NCBI GenBank assembly: GCA_037074705.1
Contig: CM073594.1
Location: 80,601,009-80,665,008 of the forward strand
From: Zhengitettix transpicula
Lineage: Eukaryota > Arthropoda > Insecta > Orthoptera > Tetrigidae
Length of the DNA stretch: 64,000 nt
Reading direction: 5' to 3'
Shown here: piece after piece, positions 37,615-50,114 of the stretch
How positions within the stretch are numbered: position 1 is the stretch's first letter
Layout of the letters: each line of letters opens with the position of its first letter
The notes under the pieces: generated by a model
Told to the model about the DNA's origin: nothing
The model's input: the letters and a program-made list of their open reading frames with translations, nothing else
The model's database searches: none
Made by a program: the position numbers and the translations under genes

Positions 37615-38617
37615 TATGTTTAATCATTGAATAAGTAAACTGATCTGTATTTCAGTCAACGATCGCTTTGTGTACTTAAAAAATATTTAAGATGTTATGG
37701 GTTTAGTTTTCTAATTATAGAGCATTTTTAATTGAAATAATACAATTTCCCTGACAAATTTCACACATCTAATTTTTTCAAATTTTGTAATTATGTGAAA
37801 AAGAAGATAAATTAAACGTGTGGTATTTAATCAGTAAAAATATAGGTAATCGAGTTTAATTTAACGTTTAAATAGTAAAATGCTTTCGATATGAATTTAA
37901 GTCATCTGCGTAGCCCAAAGCTAGTTGTTGAGACACACGATAACTGTTGAAATATCCGCATGATAACTTTCTGAGCGTACTCCCCCCAAAAAGCTATAAG
38001 TCATACCGTAATGCGTCAGCCTGTGTCTGCTATCAGATTCTGAGTAATTTTCTAATGGTCCTTACATTTTGATTTACCTAAGTTGTATTTCATGACCGAC
38101 ACGAAACATGTCTGCTCCTCTCACAACGGACAGGTTGATATACGGCGCACTGTAATGTTTAAAGTAAGCATGATTTACACTAGAGCGAGCATATGAGAGA
38201 GTGCGTGCTAATGTGAGATAGCGCGTATGTAGGACCATCTAGCAATACAAAATAACATTGTAAATCTCATATTATACATAATAACCACCTTGGTGTGATC
38301 TTTTCAATTATACTATTTAATTCAGGGTTTAAACACAGTCCACAAATATTTCTATTATGTTGTAACGTCCCGTTACATACGCAACGGTTTTAGGAAATTT
38401 GTGAGTTTAATTAGTTTTATTATGTTTATTTTTTCATTATTAGTGGTTATTATTGAAGGAAACAGGGTTTGTGCCACGCTGTACTTCATTTCGGCTTCCA
38501 AGTAAACTTGGTATATCTTCCCCTTCGCATGAAGTGTATCTGCTACGTTGCATGGCCCACGATTGGAATTAATGTCATTTTTAAATATTATATATTGTGG
38601 TAATAAAAAAGAAATAA
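37615..38617. other. No recognisable feature
   Basis: AT-rich DNA with no recognised genes or element ends. Confidence 0.5.
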
Positions 38618-39224
38618 TCTATATAATAAAAAAGGATGTATATTTGTATGTATGTATGTATGTTTTTACGTTGTTCTTTATACAAATTTTATCGCGTGGA
38701 CAGAATGCAACAAAAATTGGTATACGTATTCTGCCAAAATACGAGAAACGGTACTGTGAGGGTGAGAAACGCCTAGCATACATGTGGAAAGAATTATAAT
38801 TAAAAACCGTGATCATTAAATATTAAATTACTGTGCGCCAAGAGACAATGACGTCACGCGAGAGAGAGACGTTACTACGCAACGAACAAAGGAAATATTT
38901 CCTTTATTAGGAATGAAATAAAGCAGAAATATTTTCTTTAAATAAAAAGTATAATTTTATACAGCAATACTCCATCAAATGGTAATAAAGAAGAATACGA
39001 ATTACTTTACCATCCTTGCGGAAAATGTAAGTTAATTTTCGCGCTATATTAGTTGTGAGTCTAGCTAACAATTTCATCAATGTAATATTTCGTAATGTAT
39101 GAAGACTGAGTGACAATTGACAATTATATCCTAAAATACTCAAGGAATATATTTAAGTATTCAATTAAATACTTTTTCGAGTTTATATAAATAAGTACAT
39201 GAGCAACGCCGGGCACCCAGCTAG
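38618..39224 (+). mobile_element. Helitron-like non-autonomous element 3 (intact ends)
   Basis: Begins TCTATATAATAAAAAAGG after A, followed by a GTAT microsatellite (38644-38663). It ends ...CGCCGGGCACCCAGCTAG before T. The interior matches elements 9306-10036 and 10038-11637. This is the cleanest copy of the family, with TC...CTAG ends and A^T insertion. No Rep/helicase is encoded. Confidence 0.6.
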
Positions 39225-39227
39225 TTA

Positions 39228-40105
39228 ATTAATAAACTAATATTTGGACTCGCGTGGTCAACGGCCGAAGGCACACGCGTTGTACCCAAGGATGTAATGA
39301 TAGGATAATTGAGCAGCAGATAGCAAATTAAAGGAGAGTGAGTTAAGTGTATTATTTAAGTTTACCATAAATTAACCTCTAACGTAAGGTAAAACATATA
39401 AAAATTGTAGAATTATAAGTTGTTTACTACAAATTCGTGGTCCAACGTGGTGGCACAAAGTAAAGAATAGGTTACTTTGTTTTTTTAAAAAAACTAAATC
39501 TGACGATAACATTGAAGTATTGATGCAAGTAGAATAGTAAGAAGTGCATGCAATATTTTGCTATTTTATATGTGTGCGTGTGAAATTTAGACTTTGATAA
39601 AGAGAAATAGTTATAATAATTAAATGTGCATTTAAATTGTGAGGAATAATTAATCTGATGATAGTTCATATTTGTAAACTTTTAAGTAAAGGTTTAATCG
39701 TCAGATTTCAGAATTCGAATTTGGTTATTGTATGTGTTCTCTTTATTGTAAAAACTGTTTGTCGAGTACTTGTTTTATTAAAGGCCCAGTAAACGACCCT
39801 GAAAAATAGAATATTTTATTGTAAAACATTAATTACTATATGTTGTAAAAATGCATTTGATAACTTGTGTAAATTTACTTGTTTGTAATTAATAAAATTA
39901 ATTTGTCTATTTTAAAATCTTGAGTTCTTACTAAAACATCCAATCATTTCAATATTTGTGACTACCACAAATTGACGTCTTCAACGTGTGGTTTTCTTTA
40001 TTAAATTAAATTTAAAAACAGTAATTTATTTGTATTTATTACAAATTGGCGCCCAACGTTTAAAAATAAATAGTGTATTATTTTTATTTACCACTATGTT
40101 AACCA
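39228..40105 (+). mobile_element. LTR-like unit J, internally rearranged
   Basis: The 5' end is decayed. The segment 'ggactcgcgtggtcaacgg' matches the 5' parts of units A and K, but joins abruptly at about 39348 to PBS-module sequence (ataaattaacctctaacgta; tacaaattcgtggtccaacg). LTR body then follows, with 'aaaggcccagtaaacgaccc' at 39780. The 3' end has two more modules, one with tggcgcccaacgttt (40049), and stops at ...GTTAACCA before (AT)n. It looks like an LTR-PBS-LTR junction product. Confidence 0.6.
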
Positions 40106-40131
40106 ATATATATATATATATATATATATAT
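40106..40131. repeat. (AT)n tract between LTR units J and K
   Basis: About 26 bp of AT dinucleotides directly abutting both termini. Confidence 0.9.
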
Positions 40132-41288
40132 TGTAATAATTAAAAAACCTTTAATAATAAACAAATATTTGGACTCGCGTAGTCAACGGCAGAAGGAACG
40201 CAGGGTAGACATAAGAAGATAATGATGGAATAATTGAGCGACAGATAGTAAATTAAAGGAGGGTGAGTTAAATGTGTCTACGCCCGGCTCTGTAGTGCCG
40301 CGTGCAGATTTGCACTCGAACTGGGGGGGGGGGGAGAAGCGCAAGTGCACATGAACTCTCTCTGAGGGCATATGAACTTTGTATGGAAGTGTGCAAAGGC
40401 TGTCCTGGGTCGTAGTTTGGGCTCGAATTATCAGCTGCAGATGGGAAACGATTGGTACACAACGACGAGGTAATGGAGGATAATTGAGAGACAGATGGCA
40501 AATTACACGAGGGTGTGGGTAGAAGTGCACATGGTTTCGTTGTAAAGTGCGCAGAAGGAGGAAATATACGGCGTCGTAAGAGGAGATCAGTCAACAGTCG
40601 GTAGGAGTTTGTCGTGAGGTTGTCTGTGAGCAGAGATTGTCGGTGGACGTTGAGACCGGATTGGGCCAAGTTAGGTGGCCGAGATTAATCGGTAAATTGT
40701 TTGAAGGAATTCGTCGTGAATCGTCGTGAGAGTAAGATCATAGTGGAGAGGTGGCTGTGGAAGTGTAAAGTGTGAGCTCAACTTGGTGCTCTTTATGGCC
40801 TGTATAAAGTGAGTGAGTGTTTATATGCGAGTGATCCAAATTACATGGATTACCAGAGAGATTGTAAGTTCATTTTTCACAGTATTCATAGTTTCAAACT
40901 TTTAAGTAAAGGCATAATCGTCAGATTTCAGAATTTAAATTTGGTTATTGTATGTGTTTTTCATTATTCCATTGTAAAAGTTGTTTCACGAGTATTCGTT
41001 TTATTAAAGGCCCAGTAAACGACCCTGAGAAAGATTAAATTTCATTGTACAGCATTAATTATCAACTGAAGTAAAAATTCATTACCTTACTTGTATAAAT
41101 GTAAATTGTCTCTTAATAAATAATGATTGTTTCTTTAAACTGCTTGTGCCACGTATTATTTTAATATAAGACCGATTATTACAAATAGTCGTTTCGAAGT
41201 GGGAATAAAGTGGAAGTATTATTTGTGATTATTGCAAATTGGCGTCCAAAATTTAATAATAAAAGGTAAATAATTTGTATTTACTACA
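40132..41288 (+). mobile_element. Solo LTR-like unit K (two PBS modules)
   Basis: Starts TGTAATAATTAAAAAACC after (AT)n and ends ...TATTTACTACA before ATATATAT. It carries 'aaaggcccagtaaacgaccc' (about 41006). After a first terminus gattattaca (about 41184-41193), two modules follow, one with gtcgtttcgaagtggg and one with tggcgtccaaaa. Unit O ends at the equivalent first terminus, so K is O plus two modules. A 12-nt G-run is at 40323-40334. Confidence 0.75.
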
Positions 41289-41318
41289 ATATATATATAT
41301 AGATATATATAAAACTAA

Positions 41319-41661
41319 TGTTTCCACATTCCTATTGGAACAGTCGGCCAGCTGCCTCGTAAGCTGGTCGAGGCACGGAGAAGGGAATGTTGCGTCTCCG
41401 AAGAAAACTTCTCTCCCGTCATTGGAAGGGTGTGGGACAAGTACCGAATACCCGACCTACCTGATGCAGGTTTTCTAGGATTTGTCCCACGTCACTTTTA
41501 AGTGAATGCCGGGTAGGATCCTTAAACTATAGCCCGGGGTGCCTAGTTAACTTTAGGCTACCTTCCTCTGCCCTTCCGCATCACCCCTTTCAAGTCCCTT
41601 CCTATGCTATTAAAGGGGAGTTTCTGCCATGCGGATTACCCTAATGTAGCCTGTTACTCTC
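41319..41661 (+). repeat. A-tailed interspersed repeat, copy 2
   Basis: Reverse complement of the units at 5291-5690 and 42650-44000. It ends ...gtagcctgtta. It lies immediately to the right of unit K's AT tract. Confidence 0.65.
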
Positions 41662-42649
41662 AAAAGATATATATCTGAAAATTTTGTAATTTTTTTGCAG
41701 GGTAGGATGTACTGAAAAATAATTGTTAAGAAATAAATGTGATAAGTTGCGCCATTTCCGATTTAATTAACCTTAAAGTTCGCGAATCATGTCGTTGAGC
41801 GCGCTAATTCAAGTAGTCGGCCAAAGGCGGTGTTGCCAAACGTATTATTTGTTTGGTAAGCTAAACCGAAGAAGAGAGAGAAAGAAACAGTCGGGAATCC
41901 ATTGGACGGAGCAAGGGTCGAAGCCGTTCCCTCATCAGTCTCGTGCGCTATCATCTACTCTATCAGAACAACTGACATTAGTTGTATCAGCTTTTGCAAT
42001 AGATGTGGGAAAGAGAAAGAGTAAATCGAAAAACGAGCGCATTTTAATGTTAACCGGTGATATTTCATCAAGCCAGCAGTGTTGATATTGGATCCAAGGT
42101 TCTTGCGGAAGCCATACTTAAATACAAACTTCCCCTTCTTATAGAAAATTATAAATATGATTTACGCAACTGAAATACATGAAAAAAATCGGAAAATGTA
42201 TATTCTTCTGAAAACGTAGAGAAAATTCAAACCATGTTAGTTATGACTTTGCAAATTTTGGTACATTTTCCTGAAATTTAGTCTACATTTGCGAACATTC
42301 TCAAAATAGCTATATTCAATTAGCATAGCTCACAAATATAGCTTTCATTGACCTATTTAAAATTTATCACTCCTGAAAATGGAACGTTTTATCTGGTAAT
42401 GTGCGTGTGAACACGACCAACAGGTGTATGAGCCTAACAACTTTTAAGCGCTTTAAAGTGCGGTTTAAAAAATTAATACAATGCAGTTTTTGATAGAAAA
42501 ATTTTAAAGATTGATCCTTTTCTTGAAATTGTGCGTTATAAGTAGTCATTCAAAAGTAACTCCTTCGATTATACGCTATCTCTAGGTGGTACTCGATGCC
42601 ACACACTGTCGAAACATCTCACGGTTTTTTGTATTTTTTTAGTGAAACA
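41662..42649. other. Unannotated DNA with one doubtful open frame
   Basis: A 98-codon plus frame (41789-42085) is rich in Arg, Lys and Ser, with no domain I recognise. The rest is AT-rich. No repeat ends seen. Confidence 0.35.
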
Positions 42650-44000
42650 GGCTACTTGAGGGTAATCCACATGGTGGCAACTCCCCTTTATTATCATAGG
42701 AAGGGATTTGAAAGGGGGGATGCTGAGGGGTATAGGAAGGTAGACAAGGGTTAACTAGGGCCCCCGGGTTATAGTTTAATGATCCTACCCGGCATTCGCC
42801 TAAAATTAATGAAGGGAAAACCCTAGAAAAACCTGCATCAAGTAGGTCGGGCATTGGGTACTTGTTCCACGCCCTTCTGATAGCGAAAGAATTGTTTTCT
42901 GTGGGGACGAAGCATTCCATTCTCCGTACCTGTACCTCGACCAGTTTGGAAGGCAGCTGGCCAACTGTTCCAATGGGAACACCTAATAACTCTTACCTAT
43001 GCCCAAGGTCTGTGACCCCGGACTATATACCTCTCAAAACAGGCCGAGGTGCCTCGGCTTCTGGAAACATTAGTTCAAAAACAGAGAGAGGAAAATGCAT
43101 TCCCAAAGGCAGCCCCTTCCTGTCTCTCCTACAAAGTTCTGCCTGCGAGAGAATAGCCCTGGCAGACGAAGGCAAAAATCTCACCGGTTTTTTAAGGTAC
43201 AGTTTACATGAGGGTAATCCACATAGTGGATAGGAAGCATAGGAAGGGATTTGAAAGGGGGGATGCGGAAGGGTAGAGGAAGGTAGCCAAGGGTTAACTA
43301 GGGCCCCCGGGCTATGGTTTAAGGATCCTACCCGGCATTCGCCTAAAGAAATGCAGGGAAAACCCTAGAAAAACCTGCATCGGGTAGGTCGGGCATTTGG
43401 TACTTGTCCCACGCCCTTCCGATGACGGGAGAGGAGTTTGCTTTGGGGACGCAGCTTACCCCTCGCCATGCCTTGGCCTGTTTAGGAGGCAGCTGGCCGA
43501 CTATTCCAATAGGAATAGTGGACAACTCTTGCCGTATGCCCAAGGTCTGCGACCCCGGAACATACACCTCTCAAAACAGACCGAGGTGCCTCGGCATGTG
43601 GGAACCTTAGTTCAAAAAACCAGAGAGATGTGAGAGCATCCCCAAAGGTAGCCCCCGCCAGAGCTCTCTGGGAACTTAGAGGAGAGGATTTCTCGCAGAC
43701 TTCCTAAGTTCCCTGCGCATCAGGTAGGTTTTTTTTTTTTTTTTTTAGGGCAACAGGCTACATGAGGGTGATCCACATTGGGCAACTCCCCTTTAATAGC
43801 ATAGGAAGGGATTTGAAAGGGGGGATGCGGAAGGGTAGTGGAAGGTAGCCAAGGGTTAACTAGGGCCCCCGGGCTATGGTTTAAGGATCCTACCCGGCAT
43901 TCGCCTAAAGAAATGCAGGGAAAACCCTAGAAAAACCTGCATCGGGTAGGTCGGGCATTTGGTACTTGTCCCACGCCCTTCCGATGACGGGAGAGGAGTT
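42650..44000 (-). repeat. Tandem array of the A-tailed repeat, 2.5 units
   Basis: Three copies lie in the same orientation at about 42650, 43200 and 43750, with a spacing near 0.55 kb; the third is cut off at about 44000. Each is preceded (plus) by a T-rich stretch, the longest at 43731-43746, equal to an A-tail on minus. Blocks such as 'gggcccccgggctatggttt' and ggtcgggcatt recur. Frames with GECRVGSLNY-type peptides are seen, but no conserved full gene. Confidence 0.75.
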
Positions 44001-44209
44001 TTTGGACTCTCAATTAAAGTAGACTGGTAACTCTCTCGACTGCTGGACTATATACAATAACTAATGGAAATTAGAATTAAGAATTATCAACCCATACTAA
44101 TGTCGACACGTCGACGTTTGCAAATGTCATGTTACTGTTCTTTTTCATTGCTGCTAACGTTCAACCTGTTCACATGGAGCAATTATTAAATGATGTACAA
44201 GGTATGAGT

Positions 44210-45335
44210 CACAATAAAGGGTAACTGTAGAATATGGTGTCGCTTTAGTCTATACATATGTTTACTATCGTCCAGCATGTTAACTGATAGTTGATCAATC
44301 TCTTCTGGTATCTGTTACTTCGTTCGGTGATTATACAAAGATTTGGAGATCTCAACTATAACAGATATTGAGTTTTGTTTGATACGTTGTATAACCATCT
44401 TAACGTTTTTGTCTCAAATCTTCCTAGAATCTCTAGGTTGGATTTGCTGATTGTGCCCCATAGTTCTATTCCGTGTGTCCATGTTGGCTCCATTATAGTG
44501 TTGTACAATAGTCTTTTGTTTTATAAGGAGAGCTTAGACCTTTAATTAATCAGCCATGATAATTTATTTACTTTGTGTTGTGATTCTTTCCTTTTTATTT
44601 CGATACGTGGTTTCCAGGTTAGATGACTATCTAAATGTAGTGTTCTATCAGGGAGTTCTGTCGAATTTAGTTTCACATTTGGACATAGGTCTTTTTTGAA
44701 GTGCAAAAGTAATATATTGAGACTTTTCTGTGTTTCCAGACCCTCTCCATTGCTTCGTCCAATCTTGTATCTTGTCCAGGTGCACTTGCAAGTGTTTCGC
44801 AGCTTGATGTGGCAGCTACTACAGCTGTGTCGTCGTGGTGTGTTCTGTAGTTGGTATGTCGGAAGAGTGCAGTATTGGTCCTTGTGAAACATCTGCCATC
44901 ATTGGACTGAATTCAGAAATTTTTTGGTATTTTATTTGAAAAGAGCGATTTCTTAGGTGTAGTTGAATGAAGAGATAAAGTAGTTTGATTGTGTATAGTC
45001 AGCCTTTTTTGCAAAATGCTTGTTGCACGTCAAAGAATGCGGCAGAGCAGTATTTCTTTTGTTCAATGATATTACGTTCACTATAGTGAGGGTCTGATCT
45101 ATCGTTGAATGATCTTCCCTTGGAACTCTGGAATTATATCACTTATTAATGGTTTGAGTTGCTGTAATATTAGTTTTCCGAAGATCTTAGATAGGATCGG
45201 CAAATACTTATTGGCCTGTATGATGCGACTTCCGTAATCGGGTTTCCATGTTTTGCTATGTCTATGACTTGTGCGTACTTCCATTGTCTAGGATAGTGGT
45301 TCTCTCGTCTTATAGCATTAAAGATGTTCGTTATG
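44210..45335 (-). pseudogene. Jockey-clade non-LTR RT, 3' part
   Basis: Read on minus from 45335: FNAIRRENHYPRQWKYAQVI and SYRPIS, then LPILSKIFGKLILQQLKP in another frame. The RT motif A region CSAAFFDVQQAF (about 45030) follows, then DDTAVVAATS (motif C, the YADD equivalent with HHDD, about 44840). A thumb-like stretch LHLDSHLTWKPRIEIKRK lies at about 44600, and IMEPTWTHGIELWGT at about 44480. It ends RLKRHH at about 44245. This is the order of Jockey-clade RTs. Many frameshifts and stops make it dead. Its 5' part lies at 48245-48720, beyond an inserted RTE-like element. Confidence 0.8.
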
Positions 45336-48220
45336 TATGTACACGTTCTTTTTCTCCACCCATTTCTTTCTAGGTCTGCCTACAAACCTTCTTCCTCCTG
45401 GTTTTCCTTTCCATATTCTTTGTACTAGGTTTCCCTCCTCACTCCTTTCCACATGCCCTGCCCATCTAAGTCGTGCACTCCTTATGGAGCTCTCAATTTG
45501 GGGGTCACCATAGAGTTCATAGAGTTCTTTGTTGGTTCTGATTCTCCATTCCTCGTTTTCATACTTAGGCCCATAAATTATTCGTATGATTTTTCTTTCC
45601 CATGCTGATATTCTGAATTTGTCGCACCTCAGCATACACCAGATTTCTGCTGCATAGGTCACTACTGGTTTAATTACAGTTTTATAAATCTTTATCTTTC
45701 CCTTTTTTGAGAGGTGTTGAGATTTCAAAAGAGGAAGTAGGGCCCAGTAACATCTGTTCCCCATTTGTAGTCGTTCTCTAATTTCTTCTCCTATTGTACT
45801 ATTTTCTGTTATTACTGAACCCAAATATTTAAAACTCCGAACCCTATCAAAACTGACGTTCTCTGTGGAGATTTTAGTAACATTTGCCCATCTTTCCTCC
45901 TCCCTCAGCCCTAATTTAGCTCCTTCCTGTTCTAATTTGGTGAACCTTAATTGTAATTCTTGGGCTGATCTGCTGATTAATACAATGTCATCCGCATATG
46001 CCAATATTTGCGTAATTCTGTAAATTGACCCTCCAGGGTTTAATACCATTTTTCTAACTGCTCTTTCCAATACAATATTAAACAATATACTGGAAAGTGT
46101 CTCACCTTGTCTCAGTCCTTGTTTAATATCGAATTTGGTGGATACTTCTCCTTGAATTGATACTTTCCCTGTGTTGCCATCAAGGGTCATCTGTATTAAT
46201 CGAATCAATTTCCTGGGTACATAGAAATTAACCAATGTTTCAAAAAGGGCATTTCTATCAATTTTATCATAAGCTTGTTTGTAATCGATAAACAGCATAT
46301 GCAGATCAATGTTAAACTTATAACATCTTTCCATAATGGTCCTTAGGATGAATATGTGGTAACTAGCAGACTTCTCTTTCCTGAATCCGGCTTGGTATTT
46401 CCAAACTGTGTTTTCCATGATTTTCTTCATTTTATTTGCCATAAGTTTTCATAATACTTTATATGCTACATTGAGTAGCGCAATTCCTCTGTAATTATCA
46501 CAGTTGGTCTTATCCCCTTTCTTGTGTATTGGTTGAATTACTGCACTTCTCCAATCCTCTGGTATCTCTTCATTAACCCAAACATATTTAATTAGTTTGA
46601 CAAAGCGGGCTTCGAATTCTCTTCCACCATGTTTTTGGAATTCGGCTGTTATGCCATCTTCTCCCGGAGTTTTATTATTCTTCATTTGCCTTATTGTTGC
46701 AGCTATTATTTCTCCTTCTTCAGGTATAATTTGCTGTTCTTATATATACCGTTGTGTTACCCTTCCTATTGGGTCTGATCTTCCTTCATTGTCATTTAAC
46801 AGATTACTGAAGTTTTGTGTCCATCTTTCGAGTATACCTCCTTATCTCCAATCAAATTTCCTTCTACATCTCTTCAGTAATCCGTTCTTGGCTGGTATCC
46901 CTTCTTAAAGTTTTTAACTCTTGCGTAAAAGGGTTTCGTATCAACTTTTTCCCAATTGTTTATCTCTAGGAGCATTGAGCTTAAATAGACTCTCTTCTAC
47001 ATATCTTGACAGCTTCCTTCCTTTTTTCCCTGAAACCTTCGGCGCTTGCTCTGGTTTTCTTTTGCATCCAATTCAATCTTGCCAAATTCCTTTTTTCAAT
47101 CATTTTTTTACATTCTTCATCAAACCAATCCTTTCTCTTTGCCTCCTTCATCTTCTGCCCCAGCACTGAATTTGCTGTTGGAATCAGTATAGCTCTTAAT
47201 GTGGTCCACTGTTCTGTTATTCCATTCTCTTTACCTGTTCCCATATGCTCTTCCTTCAATTTCTTCTCAACCTCTTTTCTAAATGCTTCCGCTGTCTCCG
47301 TCTCCTTTAGTTTCTGGCTTTGGAAACTAACTCATCCCTTGCCTCTAACGTACTTTCTCCTAGCAATCTTCTGTCTATATTTGATTTGTACAAGGAAATG
47401 GTCGGAATTACAGTCTGGTCCTCTTCGACTTCTTACATCCAGTATATGCGATGCATGTCTTCTTTCAATTAATACATAATCTATCTGGTTTAATACCATC
47501 CCATCTGGAGAAACCCATGTCTGTTTATAAATGTCTTTTCGCGGTAACATAGTACTTTTACCCACCAGATTCCTTTCCGAGGCAAAATCAATGTCTGTTC
47601 CCATTATCATTGCTAACATCATGTAAGCTATTCTTACCGATCACTCTCCAAAACGTTCTTTCACTTCCGATTTTAGCATTAAAATTACCCAAAATAATTT
47701 TAACATCATTTCTTGGTGCTTTACCATATACCGCTTCCAGGTCATCGTAAAAAACCTCCTTATTATCTATTTCTTGGTCATCCGTTGGGGCATATCCATT
47801 AATAATTGTAGTGTTGAAAAACTTTCCCTTGATTCTTAGGACACTTATTCTATCATTAAAAGCACTAAAATCCAAAATCCAATCTTTAAAACGGTTTTTA
47901 ACTAAGAACCCCGTTCCATACATACTTCTATTTGCACCAATATAGAAAATGGTAAAAGCACCAGACTTTGTAATTCCTTCACCTTTCCATCTCATTTCAT
48001 GAATTGCTAGAAATCCTATATTGTATGCTTCCATTATTCCTTTTAGGTTGTTGAGGGCTCCTACTTGTAATAAACTTCTCACATTCCATGTAGCTAACCA
48101 TAAATCATGTCCTTTTCTTCTTTGCTTTAGTCGTTTCCATTCCATCAGTCCGGCTTCGCCGAGTATGACTTTCTGAACGAGATTCTTTTTATGATGTAGA
48201 GTTGTTAGCCCTACGACCAA
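45318..48220 (-). pseudogene. APE endonuclease-reverse transcriptase pseudogene
   Basis: Target-primed retrotransposition polyprotein, in at least five frame pieces. APE endonuclease at 48220-47588: WLATWNVRSL, HEMRW with its Glu, and LGNFNAKIG, where the usual GDFNA Asp is Asn. It continues at 47622-47332 with NQIDYVLI and the SDH motif in NSDHFLV. Linker DWFDEECKKMIEKRNLAR at 47259-46981. RT start NNKTPGEDGI and NYRGIALLNVAYKVL at 46685-46449. RT core at 46442-45318: FIDYKQAYDKI, QGLRQGETLSSILFN and AYADDIVLI (YADD at 45998-45987). The tail RLRWAGHVERSEEGN and GRPRKKW is typical of RTE-like proteins. The last 374 codons are open; the rest is frameshifted. Confidence 0.85.
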
Positions 48221-48240
48221 CCCCTAACCTGGAGGAGCGG
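45336..48240 (-). mobile_element. RTE-like non-LTR retrotransposon nested in Jockey
   Basis: A single-ORF endonuclease-RT element of about 2.9 kb on minus. It lies exactly between the two parts of a Jockey-like pseudogene. The right junction is just after Jockey TWARKP (about 48250) and the left one just before ITNIFNAI (about 45335). No target duplication or poly(A) is obvious. Confidence 0.7.
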
Positions 48241-48244
48241 GTAA

Positions 48245-48720
48245 TTTGTAATCAGGGTTTTCGTGCCCAAGTAATGCCGTTTTATCTGATAGGCGAAATG
48301 TGTTGTTGTGGTACCTTCATTTTTTTTGTTCCTTTCCAGAGTGAGCAATTAGATTCGGCATTTGTGGATAGAGACTTCACATAATTTGAGAATTTAATGT
48401 TTTGAAAATCTTTTAGTTCTCTTTTTAGTTGTTGAGCTGATGCCTTAAATTTTCTTTTGTCTTCGGGTTGTGTAGATTCTCCGGAGGCGACGTTTTTCTG
48501 CTATTTTTTTGTCAAATTTCTTTGGAATACAGTGAGTGTCTACTTTTGGTGTAGCATTCCTGGCAGCGTTCGGTATTGTCTCTGTTAAATGGTGGACCGC
48601 ATCGTCTATATCCTTCCCTGTTCTTAGAGGCATGTTTAAGCATGAGTTTTTGATGTTGGCTCGAAATTTATCCCAGTTAGTGAATTTTCTATACAATTTG
48701 AGTGTTTATTTACGCTCAAT
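48245..48720 (-). pseudogene. Jockey-like ORF2 fragment, 5' part
   Basis: Minus frame 48696-48445 reads FTNWDKFRANIKNSCL, DIDDAVHHLTETIPNAARNA and KKIAEKRRLRRIY, the linker between endonuclease and RT in Jockey-clade ORF2. After a frameshift it continues ASAQQLKRELKDFQNIKFSN, SLWKGTKKMK and ISPIR...NGITWARKP, where the RTE-like element begins. About 80 codons expected before FNAI at 45335 are missing. The endonuclease domain is not seen upstream of 48720. Confidence 0.75.
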
Positions 48721-50110
48721 ATTATTCGAGCAGATAATCATTTCTACTTTGGTGTGGTTAATATTGGCAATAAAAAAAATTAAAAACCAACAGTCCTGAC
48801 TATATTATTATTGTTTCGTGTCCAACGAAGGAATTCGGAAATATCGCAGATTGAGCAGTTGCTTGTTGTCGTCATCGAATGAACTATATGCCAATATTTA
48901 CTCCACTCTATAATTCCCATCAATCTTATAAAAATATACTAAACTTAGACGTTTCACTATTTTTGACGAACTCAATTTCTAGTCACATTTCCTCAAACTT
49001 AAAGAATGGGGTTCAATTTACGTAACTGTCGACCAACCTAATAGTCATGACATGAAAATGGTTTCGCTTTCCAACGATAATATGCCCTATTTCCCTTGAT
49101 AACTATTTCTACATTGGCAAACAATGTTTCAGGTGTCTAGGTGATTCAATTTCAATTTTCCGAGAACAAAGTAGCACATTTATTTCAAATTGCAGATCTT
49201 TCATTAAGATAGTCGTTTCAGAAATACGCTTAATAATTCTTTATGTTCGCTGGACAACTACGTAAGAATCATTAATACGTTCACACCAGTCAGGTAATGT
49301 ACAGCGATGCTGTGAGACTTGCCATCCTCGGGATTTGAACCCCTGTGCACGAGACTGGAAGAATTGCAGACCTCCGCGAGAGGAATTTCAATTTCTAGCG
49401 ATACTCCTTGAGCGAAAACTCTTTGCCTTGTTCCACACATTAAATCCCTGCCTCCCTGCCCCTCGTCTTCCCGCCCCTTCTCTTTTACTTCTGTCTGCGT
49501 CTCCCTCCCGAGTCTCGACACTATGTCACTCCTGCCCTGGAGCACGCACAGCATCCCCCCCCTGGAACTTCCTGGAATGCCAAGTTAATGACACGGAATG
49601 AGATACAAGAGAGCTACATTCTTCGATAAATTATCAATAACACGCTGCTCCTCAAGTCCAAGAGACCTCGTACTTGTTGCTGAGATGGAAACGCGCCATA
49701 ATACTCCCTTAAGTCACATTAAAGTACCTTCCACCCTAAAATGGCAAATCAATTTATATTAACGATCTCGCTCTCCATTACATTTTCTCAAAATGTAGAT
49801 ATACTTTTCTGATGAAAATACAGTACTATCATTCATCTTAATCAAAATATTCATTAAACTTTTACGTTGTCCATACTCAATTTTCTTTATCCGACTACAT
49901 CTGGCTGTACACATCCCAAGCAGTTATCTCAATATCCTTGACAAGACTGTCTTCCCAACACATGATCTAAGTTAACGATTTTATTTAACTATTGTATGGC
50001 ACAAAAATGTTACAGTAATAACACAACAATGTTACAAATACGAAAACGTATTGAAACGTAGGAAAAGTGTTAAATAAAATATTAGAAATAGTCGTTAATT
50101 TAATTAATAA
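48721..50110. other. Unannotated DNA with a possible SINE remnant
   Basis: No gene recognised. At about 49330-49345 the minus strand has ggggttcaaatcccgag, which resembles a Pol III B box. It could be a decayed tRNA-derived SINE, but no convincing A box accompanies it. Confidence 0.3.
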
Positions 50111-50114
50111 ATAT

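Noticed and set aside
40183..40669. Two long minus-strand open frames
   Set aside because: Both lie in LTR unit K, overlap each other and correspond to non-coding LTR sequence.
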